In this document: positions 46,837 through 54,895 of the stretch, piece after piece
Numbering within the stretch: position 1 is the stretch's first letter
Layout of the letters: every line of letters begins with the position of its first letter
Assembly (NCBI RefSeq): GCF_006335145.1
Contig: NZ_VDMN01000002.1
Span: forward strand, 496,001-560,000
Source: Aliirhizobium smilacinae
GTDB taxonomy: Bacteria; Pseudomonadota; Alphaproteobacteria; Rhizobiales; Rhizobiaceae
Length of the DNA: 64,000 nt
Reading direction: 5' to 3'
Translations under genes and position numbers: made by a program
The notes under the pieces: generated by a model
The model's database searches: none
Seen by the model: only the letters and a program-made list of their open reading frames with translations
What the model was told of the DNA's origin: nothing

Positions 46837-47751
46837 ATGGGCAATATCATCGGCACAGGCTTCAATGCCGGCTCAGTAGACGGCGAACTGGCGAGCCTTG
46901 AACAGGAACTGCGCGTCCTTGCAGAGATAGGCGTTGATACCGTCGAGCTGGGCCTCACCAGTCTCGATCTCATCGCCGGCGGCCGCATCATCGAGGAGCG
47001 CGCCGAGCGGCTTGTCGCGATCACCAAGCAGTTCGATTTCCGCTACACGGTTCACGGCCTCGTCTCCTCGAACTTCATGGACCCGGACACCTGCCGTTAC
47101 CAGATCGACGCCGCCAAGGCGCTGGCGCAGGTCTGCGACCGCATCGGTGCCCGCATCCTCGTCCAGCATGGCGGTAACCTGCGTGCGGACCAGCTGGCAG
47201 AACGCGCCGATGCCGACAAACGCGAGCGCGAGGCGCTGTTCGAGCTTGCAGAATTCTGCAAGCCCTACGGCGTGCGTATCGCGTTCGAAAACATCTTCAC
47301 CACCGAGCTTGGCCAGTATCGCCAGACGCCGACGCAGATTGCCGAAACCGTCAGGGCGGTCAATCATCCAAACCTCGTGGCGCTGATCGACTTCAGCCAC
47401 GCCTATCTCGAATCCACCTATCGTGGCCTGAACTTCCGTGAAGAACTGCGTGCCATGGCGCCGGTTGCCGGCCATCTGCATGTGCATGACAGTTTCGGCC
47501 GCCCGCAGGCTTTCTACAAGCCGTATCACGTGCAGGAAAATACCGCGCTCGGCATCGGCGACCTTCACATGCCGCTCGGCTGGGGTGATATCGACTGGGA
47601 AGATATCTTCTCCGAACTGAGCTTCCTGCCGGGGACCGTGCTGATGATGGAAATCGGCCGCCGTTACCACGCAGAACAACCTGCAAGTCTTGAGCGCGCC
47701 AAGCGACTGATAGCTCTCAATGCAAAACAGTCGGCAATTGCAGCCGAATAA
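46837..47751 (+). CDS. Sugar phosphate isomerase/epimerase-like TIM barrel
   Basis: A 304-residue xylose-isomerase-like (AP-endonuclease-2 fold) protein. Likely metal ligands: E in VRIAFENIFTTELGQ, D and H in ALIDFSHAYLES, H in AGHLHVHDSFGRPQAFYKPY, E in VLMMEIGRRYH. The motif LVQHGGNLRADQL occupies the usual beta-strand 3 position. Probably isomerises, epimerises or otherwise processes the sugar released by the phosphodiesterase upstream. Last gene of the SorC-linked operon, followed by a long hairpin. Confidence 0.85.
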   Translation: MGNIIGTGFNAGSVDGELASLEQELRVLAEIGVDTVELGLTSLDLIAGGRIIEERAERLVAITKQFDFRYTVHGLVSSNFMDPDTCRYQIDAAKALAQVCDRIGARILVQHGGNLRADQLAERADADKREREALFELAEFCKPYGVRIAFENIFTTELGQYRQTPTQIAETVRAVNHPNLVALIDFSHAYLESTYRGLNFREELRAMAPVAGHLHVHDSFGRPQAFYKPYHVQENTALGIGDLHMPLGWGDIDWEDIFSELSFLPGTVLMMEIGRRYHAEQPASLERAKRLIALNAKQSAIAAE

Positions 47752-47756
47752 ATGAA

Positions 47757-47806
47757 GCGATGGCCTCTCTTGCGGCAGAAGATCTGCTGGAGGAGAGGCC
47801 ACTCGC
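47757..47806. terminator. Bidirectional terminator between convergent operons
   Basis: GCGA + TGGCCTCTC (47757-47769) pairs with GAGAGGCCA + TCGC (47793-47806, one bulged C), with inner GCAG/CTGC pairs. It lies between the isomerase-like gene (+) and the GMC oxidoreductase gene (-). Confidence 0.75.
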
Positions 47807-47847
47807 AATCAAATCGCGGTAGCGGCTAAGTCGCATTACGTCTGCGC

Positions 47848-49434
47848 TTAAGCAGTCTTCGCTGGTTGCGCTCGTGCTACGAGGCTCACCAAATGATGGG
47901 CCAGTCGAACCCCGAATGCGACGGCGGGAAATGTCGGATTGGCCTGCCCTGACGTTGGGAAGACGCAGCTTCCTGCGACGAAGAGGTTATCTATATCAAA
48001 GGTGCGGCAATCGGCATCGACGACACCGTCTTGGCGGTTGCTGCCCATGCGCGTCAATCCGATCTGATGGTAGCCGTCATGAGCCTGCGATATCACCATT
48101 TCCTCCAGATCTCCCTCCAAGAAACGCAGTGAGCCGAGGCCTGCTTTTCTCAGCCACTCGTCAAAACTGTGATGGATGCGAAGAACAGATTGATAATCTT
48201 CAGGGCAGTAGCTGAATTCGGTGCTTATCCCGAACTGGCCGTCCTGATCAGGATCGTTGACCAACTGAACGCGGCTCAGTCTCCTCGGTGCCTGCTCGGC
48301 ATGGTAACTAAGGCCATATTCGTTGTGCGCATCGCGCACCTGGAGGTGCGGAAGCCCGTAAAAATACCTGTCATGTGCAACCTTGGAGATCGAAGCCAGG
48401 CCGTTGATGGGATGCCGCATCAGGAACATGCCATGTGTGATGCAGTCCTGCCGGGATGCACTGCGTTTTCCCGCAAGAACCTCCCTGAGAAAAACAGCCG
48501 AAGCCAACGGCTGGCGCGGCGGCAGCTTGCCAACATCCGAGCTGTGCGGCCACATCACGGTGTTCAACACGCCCAGATTTCGCTGCGTTTGAGGGGAAGG
48601 CTGCAGGCGTCTGCGCGTGAAGCGGCCATCCTGTTGTCGCTTGTAGAAAAACTGCTCTGCGATCGCGTCTGACTGAAACCGTATCTGGGCAATCTGGCCA
48701 GTCAGATGCCCCATATAATATCGCCCGAGCGGCCCTTCCTCTCCGGCGAAAAGGTCGGGAAATTGTGCCTGGAGGTTGAGCAGGATGCGCGAATTTTCGC
48801 GACCTCCGCATGCCAGAACGAAGTGGGTTGCACGAACCGTCCCCAATTGTCTGTCGCATCGGATGGTCGCCGAGACGGCCCTGCTCGTTGCGCTATCGAA
48901 ATTCAACTTGATCAATTGGGCGTCGAGAAGAATGTGCAGGTCTTTTGAAGACAGGAGAGTCTCTCGGTTTGCCGTCGCAGTGTTGCGAGGAAAGGCCCAG
49001 CTTTCGACCGACTCGATAAATGCTTCGTTTGATATCGATGCATTGTGCGGACGAGGTGCCTTCATCAGCTGTGCCGCCTCAGTGTAATGAGGCTCCAGTT
49101 CGCTGTGGGTTATCGGCCAGCGCGCCTCTTCACCGAGATAGTCGCGATGCTCGAAATCAATATCGTCAAGCTCGACGCATCGCCCACCCCAGCGGCTTGA
49201 AGTCCCTCCCAGGCCGAATGCCAGCGTATCGTGATCGGGCGCGTGCGGGACGGCGTCATCCAGCCGTACACCTTCCTGCTTTTTTGGCGGTATCGCGTTT
49301 CGTGCCCCGCGCTCGAGAAGGATTGTTCGAATGCCGGCCCGGCCGAGAGTGAGGGCGATACAGACACCGACAGGCCCGGCTCCGACAACGCACACATCAA
49401 ACTCCGTATTCAGGATATCGCGGCTGGACAGCAT
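47848..49434 (-). CDS. GMC-family FAD-dependent oxidoreductase
   Basis: A 528-residue flavoprotein. The FAD-binding Rossmann motif is near the N-terminus (VVGAGPVGVCIALTLGRAGI, LLERG), followed by GLGGTSSRWGGRCVELDDID and the C-terminal GMC signature with the active-site His (HQIGLTRMGSN) and VDADCRTFDIDNLFVAGSCV, FPTSGQANPTFPAVAFGVRL. It resembles glucose-methanol-choline oxidoreductases acting on alcohols or sugars, some of which pair with a small subunit and cytochrome; neither is seen here. No Tat or Sec signal. Codon use and base composition do not stand out, but the upstream region is clearly AT-rich. Confidence 0.88.
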   Translation of the reverse strand: MLSSRDILNTEFDVCVVGAGPVGVCIALTLGRAGIRTILLERGARNAIPPKKQEGVRLDDAVPHAPDHDTLAFGLGGTSSRWGGRCVELDDIDFEHRDYLGEEARWPITHSELEPHYTEAAQLMKAPRPHNASISNEAFIESVESWAFPRNTATANRETLLSSKDLHILLDAQLIKLNFDSATSRAVSATIRCDRQLGTVRATHFVLACGGRENSRILLNLQAQFPDLFAGEEGPLGRYYMGHLTGQIAQIRFQSDAIAEQFFYKRQQDGRFTRRRLQPSPQTQRNLGVLNTVMWPHSSDVGKLPPRQPLASAVFLREVLAGKRSASRQDCITHGMFLMRHPINGLASISKVAHDRYFYGLPHLQVRDAHNEYGLSYHAEQAPRRLSRVQLVNDPDQDGQFGISTEFSYCPEDYQSVLRIHHSFDEWLRKAGLGSLRFLEGDLEEMVISQAHDGYHQIGLTRMGSNRQDGVVDADCRTFDIDNLFVAGSCVFPTSGQANPTFPAVAFGVRLAHHLVSLVARAQPAKTA

Positions 49435-49889
49435 AAGGATGTACTCCCATCACTGATTGGACAAGTTATTCACGCGCATCGGAAATGCGCCCCGCATGGC
49501 TCATATCGCCCCGTCATTAAGGCGTGCCGCGACGCCTTGGCGTTCTCAATCGACGATTTCAGAAGAAACATCAGACCTGCATGAGCGGAACGGATGTGTC
49601 TACGTATTCGTAACAAGCAACGTAATTTATGCGGAATCGAAGTGAAACTCTTGATATAAGGCGATATTGTCGAGTTTAAATTCGGTCCAATTCAATATAT
49701 GATGAATTGATGGCGTTTGAAACGCAAGATTAATCGGGACTCTTCTTGAAATTTGTTTTATTCCGATCCAAATCGGGGATCTGCACTTTCAAGATGGGGT
49801 ATAGGCGTTTTCGCTGGAAAGCATCTGGATGATGCAGCGGTTGACCGGAGTTTGTTTGCGGGAGCTTTCAAAAAAATAAAGGAGCATCA
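49435..49889. other. AT-rich intergenic region
   Basis: 455 bp upstream of both the GMC gene (-) and the leader/secreted-protein pair (+). Composition drops sharply relative to the genes. It contains a 7-bp inverted repeat CAATTCA/TGAATTG (49688-49694 and 49703-49709, 8-bp spacer) and a loose promoter-like pair TTGATA (49651) - 18 bp - TTTAAA (49675). No convincing gene in any frame. The composition could mark horizontally acquired DNA or simply a regulatory region. Confidence 0.4.
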
Positions 49890-49949
49890 ATGTCGAACAT
49901 GGGTGTCACCATAAAAAAATCTTGCGGAATAGCCGCGGTGCAAACATGA
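49890..49949 (+). CDS. 19-codon leader ORF
   Basis: MSNMGVTIKKSCGIAAVQT, preceded by a good SD (aaagga then g, 49878-49884) five bases before ATG 49890. Its TGA overlaps the ATG of the next gene in an ATGA, while that gene has no good SD of its own. This arrangement suggests translational coupling, so the peptide may be a leader rather than a product with its own function. Confidence 0.4.
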   Translation: MSNMGVTIKKSCGIAAVQT

Positions 49950-50254
49950 AGACCAGGCCGGAACTATCTACCTTTGTCGCCCTCTCGTTGGCTTTAGCCG
50001 GGCCGGGCCATACAGCCGAGTACTTTTGGTCAAGCAGCAGCGCATGTGTTGAAAGGCAATTGCAGGTTCAGCGAATCCGGGAAGGCCTCAGGGCGGGCTT
50101 CATCGAGCTTCGTTTGGCAGAGCTTGGGCATATCAGCGCCAAAGGCGATCAAAACTGGACGCCCCCCCAAGTCATTGAAGACACCACTTTCAAAGGTATC
50201 GATCAGTATATCGTCAACCTGCGGATCATCTGCAGACAGCGATACCCGGATTGA
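49946..50254 (+). CDS. Small secreted hypothetical protein
   Basis: A 102-residue protein with a probable signal peptide (MKTRPELSTFVALSLALAGP, cleavage near GHTAEYF). The mature part is about 75 residues with two cysteines (SSACVERQLQ and RIICRQRYPD) that could form a disulphide. No recognised domain. It has no strong ribosome site and starts at the stop codon of a 19-codon ORF. Followed by 229 bp without a gene before the HtrA-like gene. Confidence 0.5.
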   Translation: MKTRPELSTFVALSLALAGPGHTAEYFWSSSSACVERQLQVQRIREGLRAGFIELRLAELGHISAKGDQNWTPPQVIEDTTFKGIDQYIVNLRIICRQRYPD

Positions 50255-50483
50255 TTTTTCAAGCTTGCCAAGGGTTCAAAATAGGCTGCTGGATAAATAT
50301 ATACATCAGGTCGATAGGCTGCCTTGCGAAGGTCGGGCTATCGAGCGCGACGATGTTGTTTGCAAGAAATTGCTCGCCTGGATGGCAGGTGCCGCTTAGC
50401 TTCAGTTTCGCGCAGGTGACGTTTCAGCGCTAGATACATTGTTCCCCGGGATGTTTTTCCGGCTTATTTTCAGGATTTGCATC

Positions 50484-51389
50484 ATGGATCTCGAAAAAAT
50501 CTTGCGGTCGCTTGTGGCCGTCCGCGCCTCCATTCCCGAAAAGGCTTTCACTGCGGGCACGCTTGGCACGCGCCGTGAAGGCAGCGGTGTCGTGATCCGC
50601 GAAAACGGTCTGGTGCTGACGATCGGTTACCTGATCACGGAAGCCACCGAGGTCTGGCTGACGCGTCACGATGGTCGCATCGTGCCAGCTTATGTGACGG
50701 CCTATGACCAGGAAAGTGGTTTTGGTCTTGTCCAGGCACTTGCGCCGCTCGACCTGCCGGCACTCCCTATCGGCAATTCCGACGAAGCCTCGGTGGAAGA
50801 TGCGATCGTGTTTGCCGATGGTGAGGGGCAGTATGTTCGTGGCCATATCGTCGCAAAACAGGAATTCGCCGGTTATTGGGAATATCTGCTTGATGAGGCG
50901 ATCTTTATCACCCCTGCCCATCCATCTTGGGGCGGGGCCTCGCTGATCGATAGTGAGGGCAGGCTCGTCGGTCTCGGTTCGCTGAGATTGCAGATGAGCA
51001 AGGGTGGTGAAATCGCCGACATTAACATGGCCGTGCCGATCAACCTGCTGAAGCCTATTCTCGACGATGTGCTGAGTCAGGGTATGATCAACAAGCCGCC
51101 GCGCCCTTGGCTCGGGGCCTATTCGGCTGAAACCAATGGCGAAGTTGTGGTTATGAGCGTCACGGAAGATGGACCTGCCGCAAAGGCCGGTTTGCGAAGC
51201 GGCGACGTCATTTCCGAAATCCGGGACGGTGAAGTCGATGGATTGGCGGACTTCTATCGGAAAGTATGGGATAGCGGCTCGCCGGGTGCCGAAATTCCGA
51301 TGCGGATACTTCGCGACGGCCGCGAAGCCTGGCTCAGGGTCAAGTCAGCGGACAGGAACGATTTCCTGATCAAGCCGTCGCTTCAATAA
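50484..51389 (+). CDS. HtrA/trypsin-like pseudoprotease with PDZ domain
   Basis: A 301-residue protein with a DegP-like chymotrypsin fold (about 30-200) and one PDZ domain (about 207-290: RPWLGAYSAETNGEVVVMSV, GPAAKAGLRSGDVISEIRDG). The fold landmarks align well with DegP but every catalytic residue is replaced: the His site in GLVLTIGYLITEAT is Y49, the Asp site in YDQESGFGLVQ is G79, and the Ser site in PAHPSWGGASL is W149. It cannot be a serine protease and may be a peptide-binding or scaffold protein. ATG 50484 is preferred (aggat upstream); starts at 50439 or 50451 would add a hydrophobic N-terminus (MFFRLIFRICIMDLEK) and possible membrane attachment. Convergent with glycerate kinase, four bases apart. 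Confidence 0.85.
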   Translation: MDLEKILRSLVAVRASIPEKAFTAGTLGTRREGSGVVIRENGLVLTIGYLITEATEVWLTRHDGRIVPAYVTAYDQESGFGLVQALAPLDLPALPIGNSDEASVEDAIVFADGEGQYVRGHIVAKQEFAGYWEYLLDEAIFITPAHPSWGGASLIDSEGRLVGLGSLRLQMSKGGEIADINMAVPINLLKPILDDVLSQGMINKPPRPWLGAYSAETNGEVVVMSVTEDGPAAKAGLRSGDVISEIRDGEVDGLADFYRKVWDSGSPGAEIPMRILRDGREAWLRVKSADRNDFLIKPSLQ

Positions 51390-51393
51390 ACGA

Positions 51394-52656
51394 TCAGCGT
51401 ATCAGAATAGCCCTGAAATCATTGACATTCGTCCCGGTCGGGCCGGTTTCGAAAAGGTCGCCGATAGCAGCAAAGCCAGAATAGCTGTCGTTGCGCTCGA
51501 GCAGAGTTCGGCCGTCGAGGCCGGCGCGCAGCAGTTGTTGCGCTGTTGTTCCGTCAACGAAGGCGCCGGCATTGTTTTCCGAACCATCGATCCCGTCGGT
51601 GTCGGCGGCAAGCGCCACGACCCGCGTACCGCCGATTGCTAGCGCGAACGACAGGGCGAATTCTCCGTTGCGTCCACCTTTCCCGCCTTTGGAGCGGATT
51701 GTCACGGTGGTTTCCCCCCCAGACAGGATCACTGCCGGCTTGGTGAATGGCCGATCCTTCAGGGCGACTTCGCGGGCGATAGCCGCATGCACGAGAGCCA
51801 CATCACGCGCTTCACCCTCGACGGAGTCGGAAAGGATATGGGCTTCGACGCCGTGACTGCGAGCAAGATCAGCCGCAGCCTCGAGCGAAACCCCGGCAGA
51901 CGCGATGATGTGCTGCTCGTTTCTTGCAAAACGTGGATCTTCCTGCATCGGAGCATCGGCTGCCGGCGTATTCAGATGCGCGATGACGCGCGCCGGAAGC
52001 TCCATCCGGTATTGCTCGACAATGGCGAGCGCCTCCTGGCGCGTACTGGCATCGGGCACGGTCGGACCGGACGCGACGAAGGCGGGATTGTCGCCGGGTA
52101 TATCCGATACGATCAGGCTGACCACACGCGCTTTCGTTGCTGCGGCGAGCCGTCCGCCCTTGATCGTCGACACATGCTTGCGCACCACGTTCATGGCCGA
52201 AATGGGCGCACCGGATGCGAGCAGCGTCTCGTTGAGGGCTATTTCGTCCTGAAGTGTCAGCCCCTTCGGAGGCGACGGAAGCAAGGCGGAGCCACCCCCA
52301 CAGATCAGCGCGATGACCAGATCATTTTCCGACAGATCAGACACCGCATCGACCAGCCGGCGGCTTGCCGCAAGGCCAGCCTCGTCGGGAACAGGATGAG
52401 CGGCTTCAATTATCTCTATGTTCTTCGTTTCGCAGCCATAACCGTATCGTGTGACGACCACTCCGCTCAGGACGGGGCCACCCCAGACCGTTTCCAGCGC
52501 CGCCGCCATCTGTGCCGCTCCCTTGCCGGCGCCAATGACGACCGTGCGGCCATTTGCGGGTGGCTGCGGCAGGTGCTTGCGGATTCCGTTGAGCGGATTA
52601 GCGGCCTTTACGGCGGCGCTAAATAGCATCTGCAACAGGTGGCGTTCAGCGGTCAT
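51394..52656 (-). CDS. Glycerate 2-kinase (MOFRL family)
   Basis: A 420-residue ATP-dependent kinase converting D-glycerate to 2-phosphoglycerate, a step in tartronate/glyoxylate, serine-cycle and sugar-acid breakdown. ATG 52656 has gaggag five bases upstream. N-terminal DUF4147 domain: VVIGAGKGAAQMAAALE, ALICGGGSALLPSPPKGLTL, MNVVRKHVSTIKGGRLAAA, SDIPGDNPAFVASGPTVPD; C-terminal MOFRL domain: GGETTVTIRSKGGKGGRNGE, AADTDGIDGSENNAGAFVDG. It stands alone, with no hydroxypyruvate reductase or tartrate genes adjacent, but would receive glycerate from sugar-acid dehydratase/aldolase routes such as those suggested by the enolase-superfamily genes (inference). Confidence 0.93.
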   Translation of the reverse strand: MTAERHLLQMLFSAAVKAANPLNGIRKHLPQPPANGRTVVIGAGKGAAQMAAALETVWGGPVLSGVVVTRYGYGCETKNIEIIEAAHPVPDEAGLAASRRLVDAVSDLSENDLVIALICGGGSALLPSPPKGLTLQDEIALNETLLASGAPISAMNVVRKHVSTIKGGRLAAATKARVVSLIVSDIPGDNPAFVASGPTVPDASTRQEALAIVEQYRMELPARVIAHLNTPAADAPMQEDPRFARNEQHIIASAGVSLEAAADLARSHGVEAHILSDSVEGEARDVALVHAAIAREVALKDRPFTKPAVILSGGETTVTIRSKGGKGGRNGEFALSFALAIGGTRVVALAADTDGIDGSENNAGAFVDGTTAQQLLRAGLDGRTLLERNDSYSGFAAIGDLFETGPTGTNVNDFRAILIR

Positions 52657-52735
52657 GTCATCTCCTCGTCCTGGCGAACTGTTCTGACCATGACGATCGG
52701 CACGCGTCAATCACGCGTTATCTCTCAGGGCTGCA

Positions 52736-53344
52736 TTACCACGCGCCAGCGAGCGAATTTCCAATGAGCGGGATATCCCTGGTCGTTCCGAGTTTCTCCT
52801 GAACGGAAATGGATGCAGGAATCTGCCTCGGCGATTTGCGAAACCACTTTGCGGCGACGGTGGCCAGGTCTCCGATCATGGCGTGCTTGCGCCACTCCGC
52901 GAAACGTCGGGCAGTCGCTTCAGGTTCGGAGCGATAAAAGAAGTCACCGGACCGTTCGAGATCGTTGATCGACGTTGCCATCTCGGACATGGGGCGCTGG
53001 AACATCTTGGAGGACACCGAAAGGTCTTTTGCACTTTCGGAGAATGCCGGCGCCATGAAGTCGATCGCCCAGCCATCAGCCTCGACCCAGCAATGGAAGT
53101 TTTCTCCGGCACCGGTCACGAAGCCGTCCTCGCGGTGATCGGCAAACAGGATGACGGTGCCATCGAGATTGTAGGCCGCAAGACCGCCCTTCGGCGTCGC
53201 GTCCAGCTTGTAGTGTTGTTTGAGGATGAAGGCACCGAACGTGCTGAAATACATGGCAGCCGTAGCAGGGTCGGCATTTTCATTGACCAGGAGGCTGTTG
53301 ATGACCCTGTAGATCCGGTGATAGTCGCTTTGCTTGATCAACAT
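52736..53344 (-). CDS. DUF2026-like protein of unknown function
   Basis: A 202-residue cytoplasmic protein. The pattern of a conserved N-terminal helix (YHRIYRVINSLLVNENADPA), then FGAFILKQHYKLDATPKGGL, and FHCWVEADGWAIDFMAPAFS matches what I know of DUF2026, which has a transglutaminase-like arrangement (His-Cys-Trp-Val then Asp). HCW-VE-DGWAIDFMAP is reminiscent of a Cys/His/Asp hydrolase core. No operon partners: flanking genes are separated by 80 bp and by the cold-shock terminator region. Confidence 0.6.
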   Translation of the reverse strand: MLIKQSDYHRIYRVINSLLVNENADPATAAMYFSTFGAFILKQHYKLDATPKGGLAAYNLDGTVILFADHREDGFVTGAGENFHCWVEADGWAIDFMAPAFSESAKDLSVSSKMFQRPMSEMATSINDLERSGDFFYRSEPEATARRFAEWRKHAMIGDLATVAAKWFRKSPRQIPASISVQEKLGTTRDIPLIGNSLAGAW

Positions 53345-53571
53345 GCCTGCTGCCCTTCAAATCTGGTGATTTGGGGCACCAATAGCGTATCAGCCCAGCA
53401 ATCGAAATCTGTTTTCGGAAGTCGGACAGGCAAGCGCTTCAAGCGCTGCGGTTTTTTCCGTTGTCAGGGAATTCGCAACGCAACTGATGGCGGCGTATCC
53501 TGCACAAACGACGAAAAACGGATTCGTTGACGCCGACATAAAGCTGTAAGCATCTGAAACCTCCCTAGGAA

Positions 53572-53601
53572 ATGATGCCGCGTTTCTCAACGCGGCATCA
53601 T
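53572..53601 (-). terminator. Terminator of the cold-shock gene
   Basis: Perfect 11-bp arms ATGATGCCGCG / CGCGGCATCAT with an eight-base loop, 26-55 bases after the cold-shock stop and followed on the minus strand by TTTCC. Confidence 0.75.
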
Positions 53602-53626
53602 CAGTATGATCCGTCAACGAAATCGC

Positions 53627-53830
53627 TTACAGCGGGTTGACGTTTTCAGCCTTCGACTTGCCGGTCTTGCGATCCTGGCCCAGCTCGTAGCTTACCTTCT
53701 GGCCGTCACGCAGAGCGGCGCCATAGGCGACTGCCGAAATGTGCACGAATACGTCCGCGCCGCCATTTTCAGGCGTGATAAAGCCGAAGCCCTTGTCTTG
53801 GTTGAAAAATTTAACAGTGCCGGTCGCCAT
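53627..53830 (-). CDS. Cold-shock-domain protein
   Basis: A 67-residue CspA-type single-domain nucleic-acid-binding protein. ATG 53830 gives [20 protein letters not shown] with RNP1 (KGFGFI) and RNP2 (VFVHISAV) intact; the listed upstream extension is not needed. Binds single-stranded RNA/DNA as an RNA chaperone. A candidate -10 TATAAA (53874-53869, minus strand) predicts a short leader of about 30 bases containing a GGGGC/GCCCC repeat, unlike the long cold-inducible leader of E. coli cspA, so strong cold induction by leader refolding is not indicated. Confidence 0.95.
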   Translation of the reverse strand: MATGTVKFFNQDKGFGFITPENGGADVFVHISAVAYGAALRDGQKVSYELGQDRKTGKSKAENVNPL

Positions 53831-53846
53831 CAGAGTTCCCTGTTCA

Positions 53847-53898
53847 ATTGGGGCCAATGCCCCACAATTTTATATGAGGAAGCAGAAGTGCCTCGTCA
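53847..53898 (-). promoter_or_regulatory. Candidate promoter and palindrome upstream of the cold-shock gene
   Basis: Minus-strand TATAAA at 53874-53869 with a weak -35 TGACGA (53898-53893). Just downstream, GGGGC-caat-GCCCC (53850-53863), overlapping the palindrome ATTGG-GG-CCAAT (53847-53858), could be an operator or a leader hairpin. Confidence 0.35.
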
Positions 53899-53977
53899 TA
53901 CACATACCACGCCGCAAGACGCTTGATCGTTACATATCCCGAATTTGGGGCTCAGGTAAACCTTGTGAAAGCAACCT

Positions 53978-54586
53978 CTAGCAAAATCCGTTCATCTTAA
54001 GGATTTTGTGGGCCTCGATGGACGCCCGAAGCAGATCCTCGGAATTACGATTCCCCTGGTTTGCGTCAGGATGGTGCATTTTAAGCCGTTCTTTGTAGCG
54101 GGCCCTGATCTCTTCCGGTGTCGCATCCGGCGCTAGTCCAAGGGTTTCAAACGCCTTGGCTTCGAGAACCTTGAGTTTTCGTGCCTGAGAGGCCCTTTTC
54201 TCGAAAAGGCGCTGAGCTGCAGATTTGCGGGCGTTGACGGATTTTGCCGAACCGGATGGGGCCGTGGAGGGAAGTGGGGCCTCCTTTGCCGCGCTGAAGG
54301 CTGTACCCGAGGTCACGCGGCTCCCGGCCGCAGCTTCCTTCTGGTAGCGGGCAACTTCCGGGCTGGAGAGGGCGGTGGAGTAGTTATAGCCTTTGTTGTA
54401 ATCCCTCACATGCTCCAGACAGAATGAAAGATACAGTCCCTCCGCGGCGCCTCCGACAGGCGCGCGATGCGGCCCGACCTTCTCGCAACCGTCCCACTGG
54501 CATTTCGGCCCAGTAGGTTCGGTGGGTGTCGGGGCCTTCTTCTTGGTGGATTTAAGGCTTACGAATATTTTGGAATCACGCGTCAT
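53978..54586 (-). CDS. J-domain protein with N-terminal Cys/His motif
   Basis: A 202-residue protein from ATG 54586 (MTRDSKIFVSLKSTKKKAPT); the frame extended to 54802 is not supported. The C-terminal 55 residues form a DnaJ domain with the HPD motif (FETLGLAPDATPEEIRARYK, LKMHHPDANQGNRN). The N-terminal region has CQWDGCEKVGPHRAPVGGAA and YLSFCLEHVRDYNKGYNY, with Cys/His spacing that suggests a small zinc-binding element, then a low-complexity Ala/Ser linker. Acts as a DnaK co-chaperone with a C-terminal rather than N-terminal J domain, an arrangement common in rhizobia. Confidence 0.88.
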   Translation of the reverse strand: MTRDSKIFVSLKSTKKKAPTPTEPTGPKCQWDGCEKVGPHRAPVGGAAEGLYLSFCLEHVRDYNKGYNYSTALSSPEVARYQKEAAAGSRVTSGTAFSAAKEAPLPSTAPSGSAKSVNARKSAAQRLFEKRASQARKLKVLEAKAFETLGLAPDATPEEIRARYKERLKMHHPDANQGNRNSEDLLRASIEAHKILKMNGFC

Positions 54587-54895
54587 GGGCCCGTATATGG
54601 CGGCAACTCGGCGGCATGGCAAGAATGGTCTAACATGCCGCCTGTGTTGATGTGTCACGAATGGATGTCCCTGAGTGCTCGCTGCCAGTCCAAGCTCATA
54701 GTCTCGGCCTCCATTTAGGGTGCTGAGCCGCTTGTTCTTGGGATTTGGCAGCGTGACTTCATCGGGGCTTTGTCCCAATCGGAGGAAGCTCGCTGTGGCC
54801 AATTTCCGTTATATAAATCAAAGACGTGGGCCGGCAACAATGTGGTGCGGTCCACGTCGAGCACGCAATGCGTAATATGGGCGAGCTTGGTGCAA
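54587..54895. promoter_or_regulatory. Intergenic region upstream of the J-domain gene
   Basis: 309 bp. Contains a perfect 9-bp inverted repeat GGCGGCATG / CATGCCGCC (54610-54618 and 54634-54642, 15-base spacer) 24 bases upstream of the J-domain start, a candidate operator or leader hairpin. No other motif or gene seen. Confidence 0.4.

Noticed and set aside
53390..53617. 75-residue minus-strand frame after the cold-shock gene
   Set aside because: It starts with TTG and reads straight through the perfect terminator hairpin at 53572-53601. A shorter version starting at an internal Met (MSASTNPFFVVCAGYAAISC) has no well-spaced ribosome site; gggagg nearby fits a different frame that ends after 29 codons.
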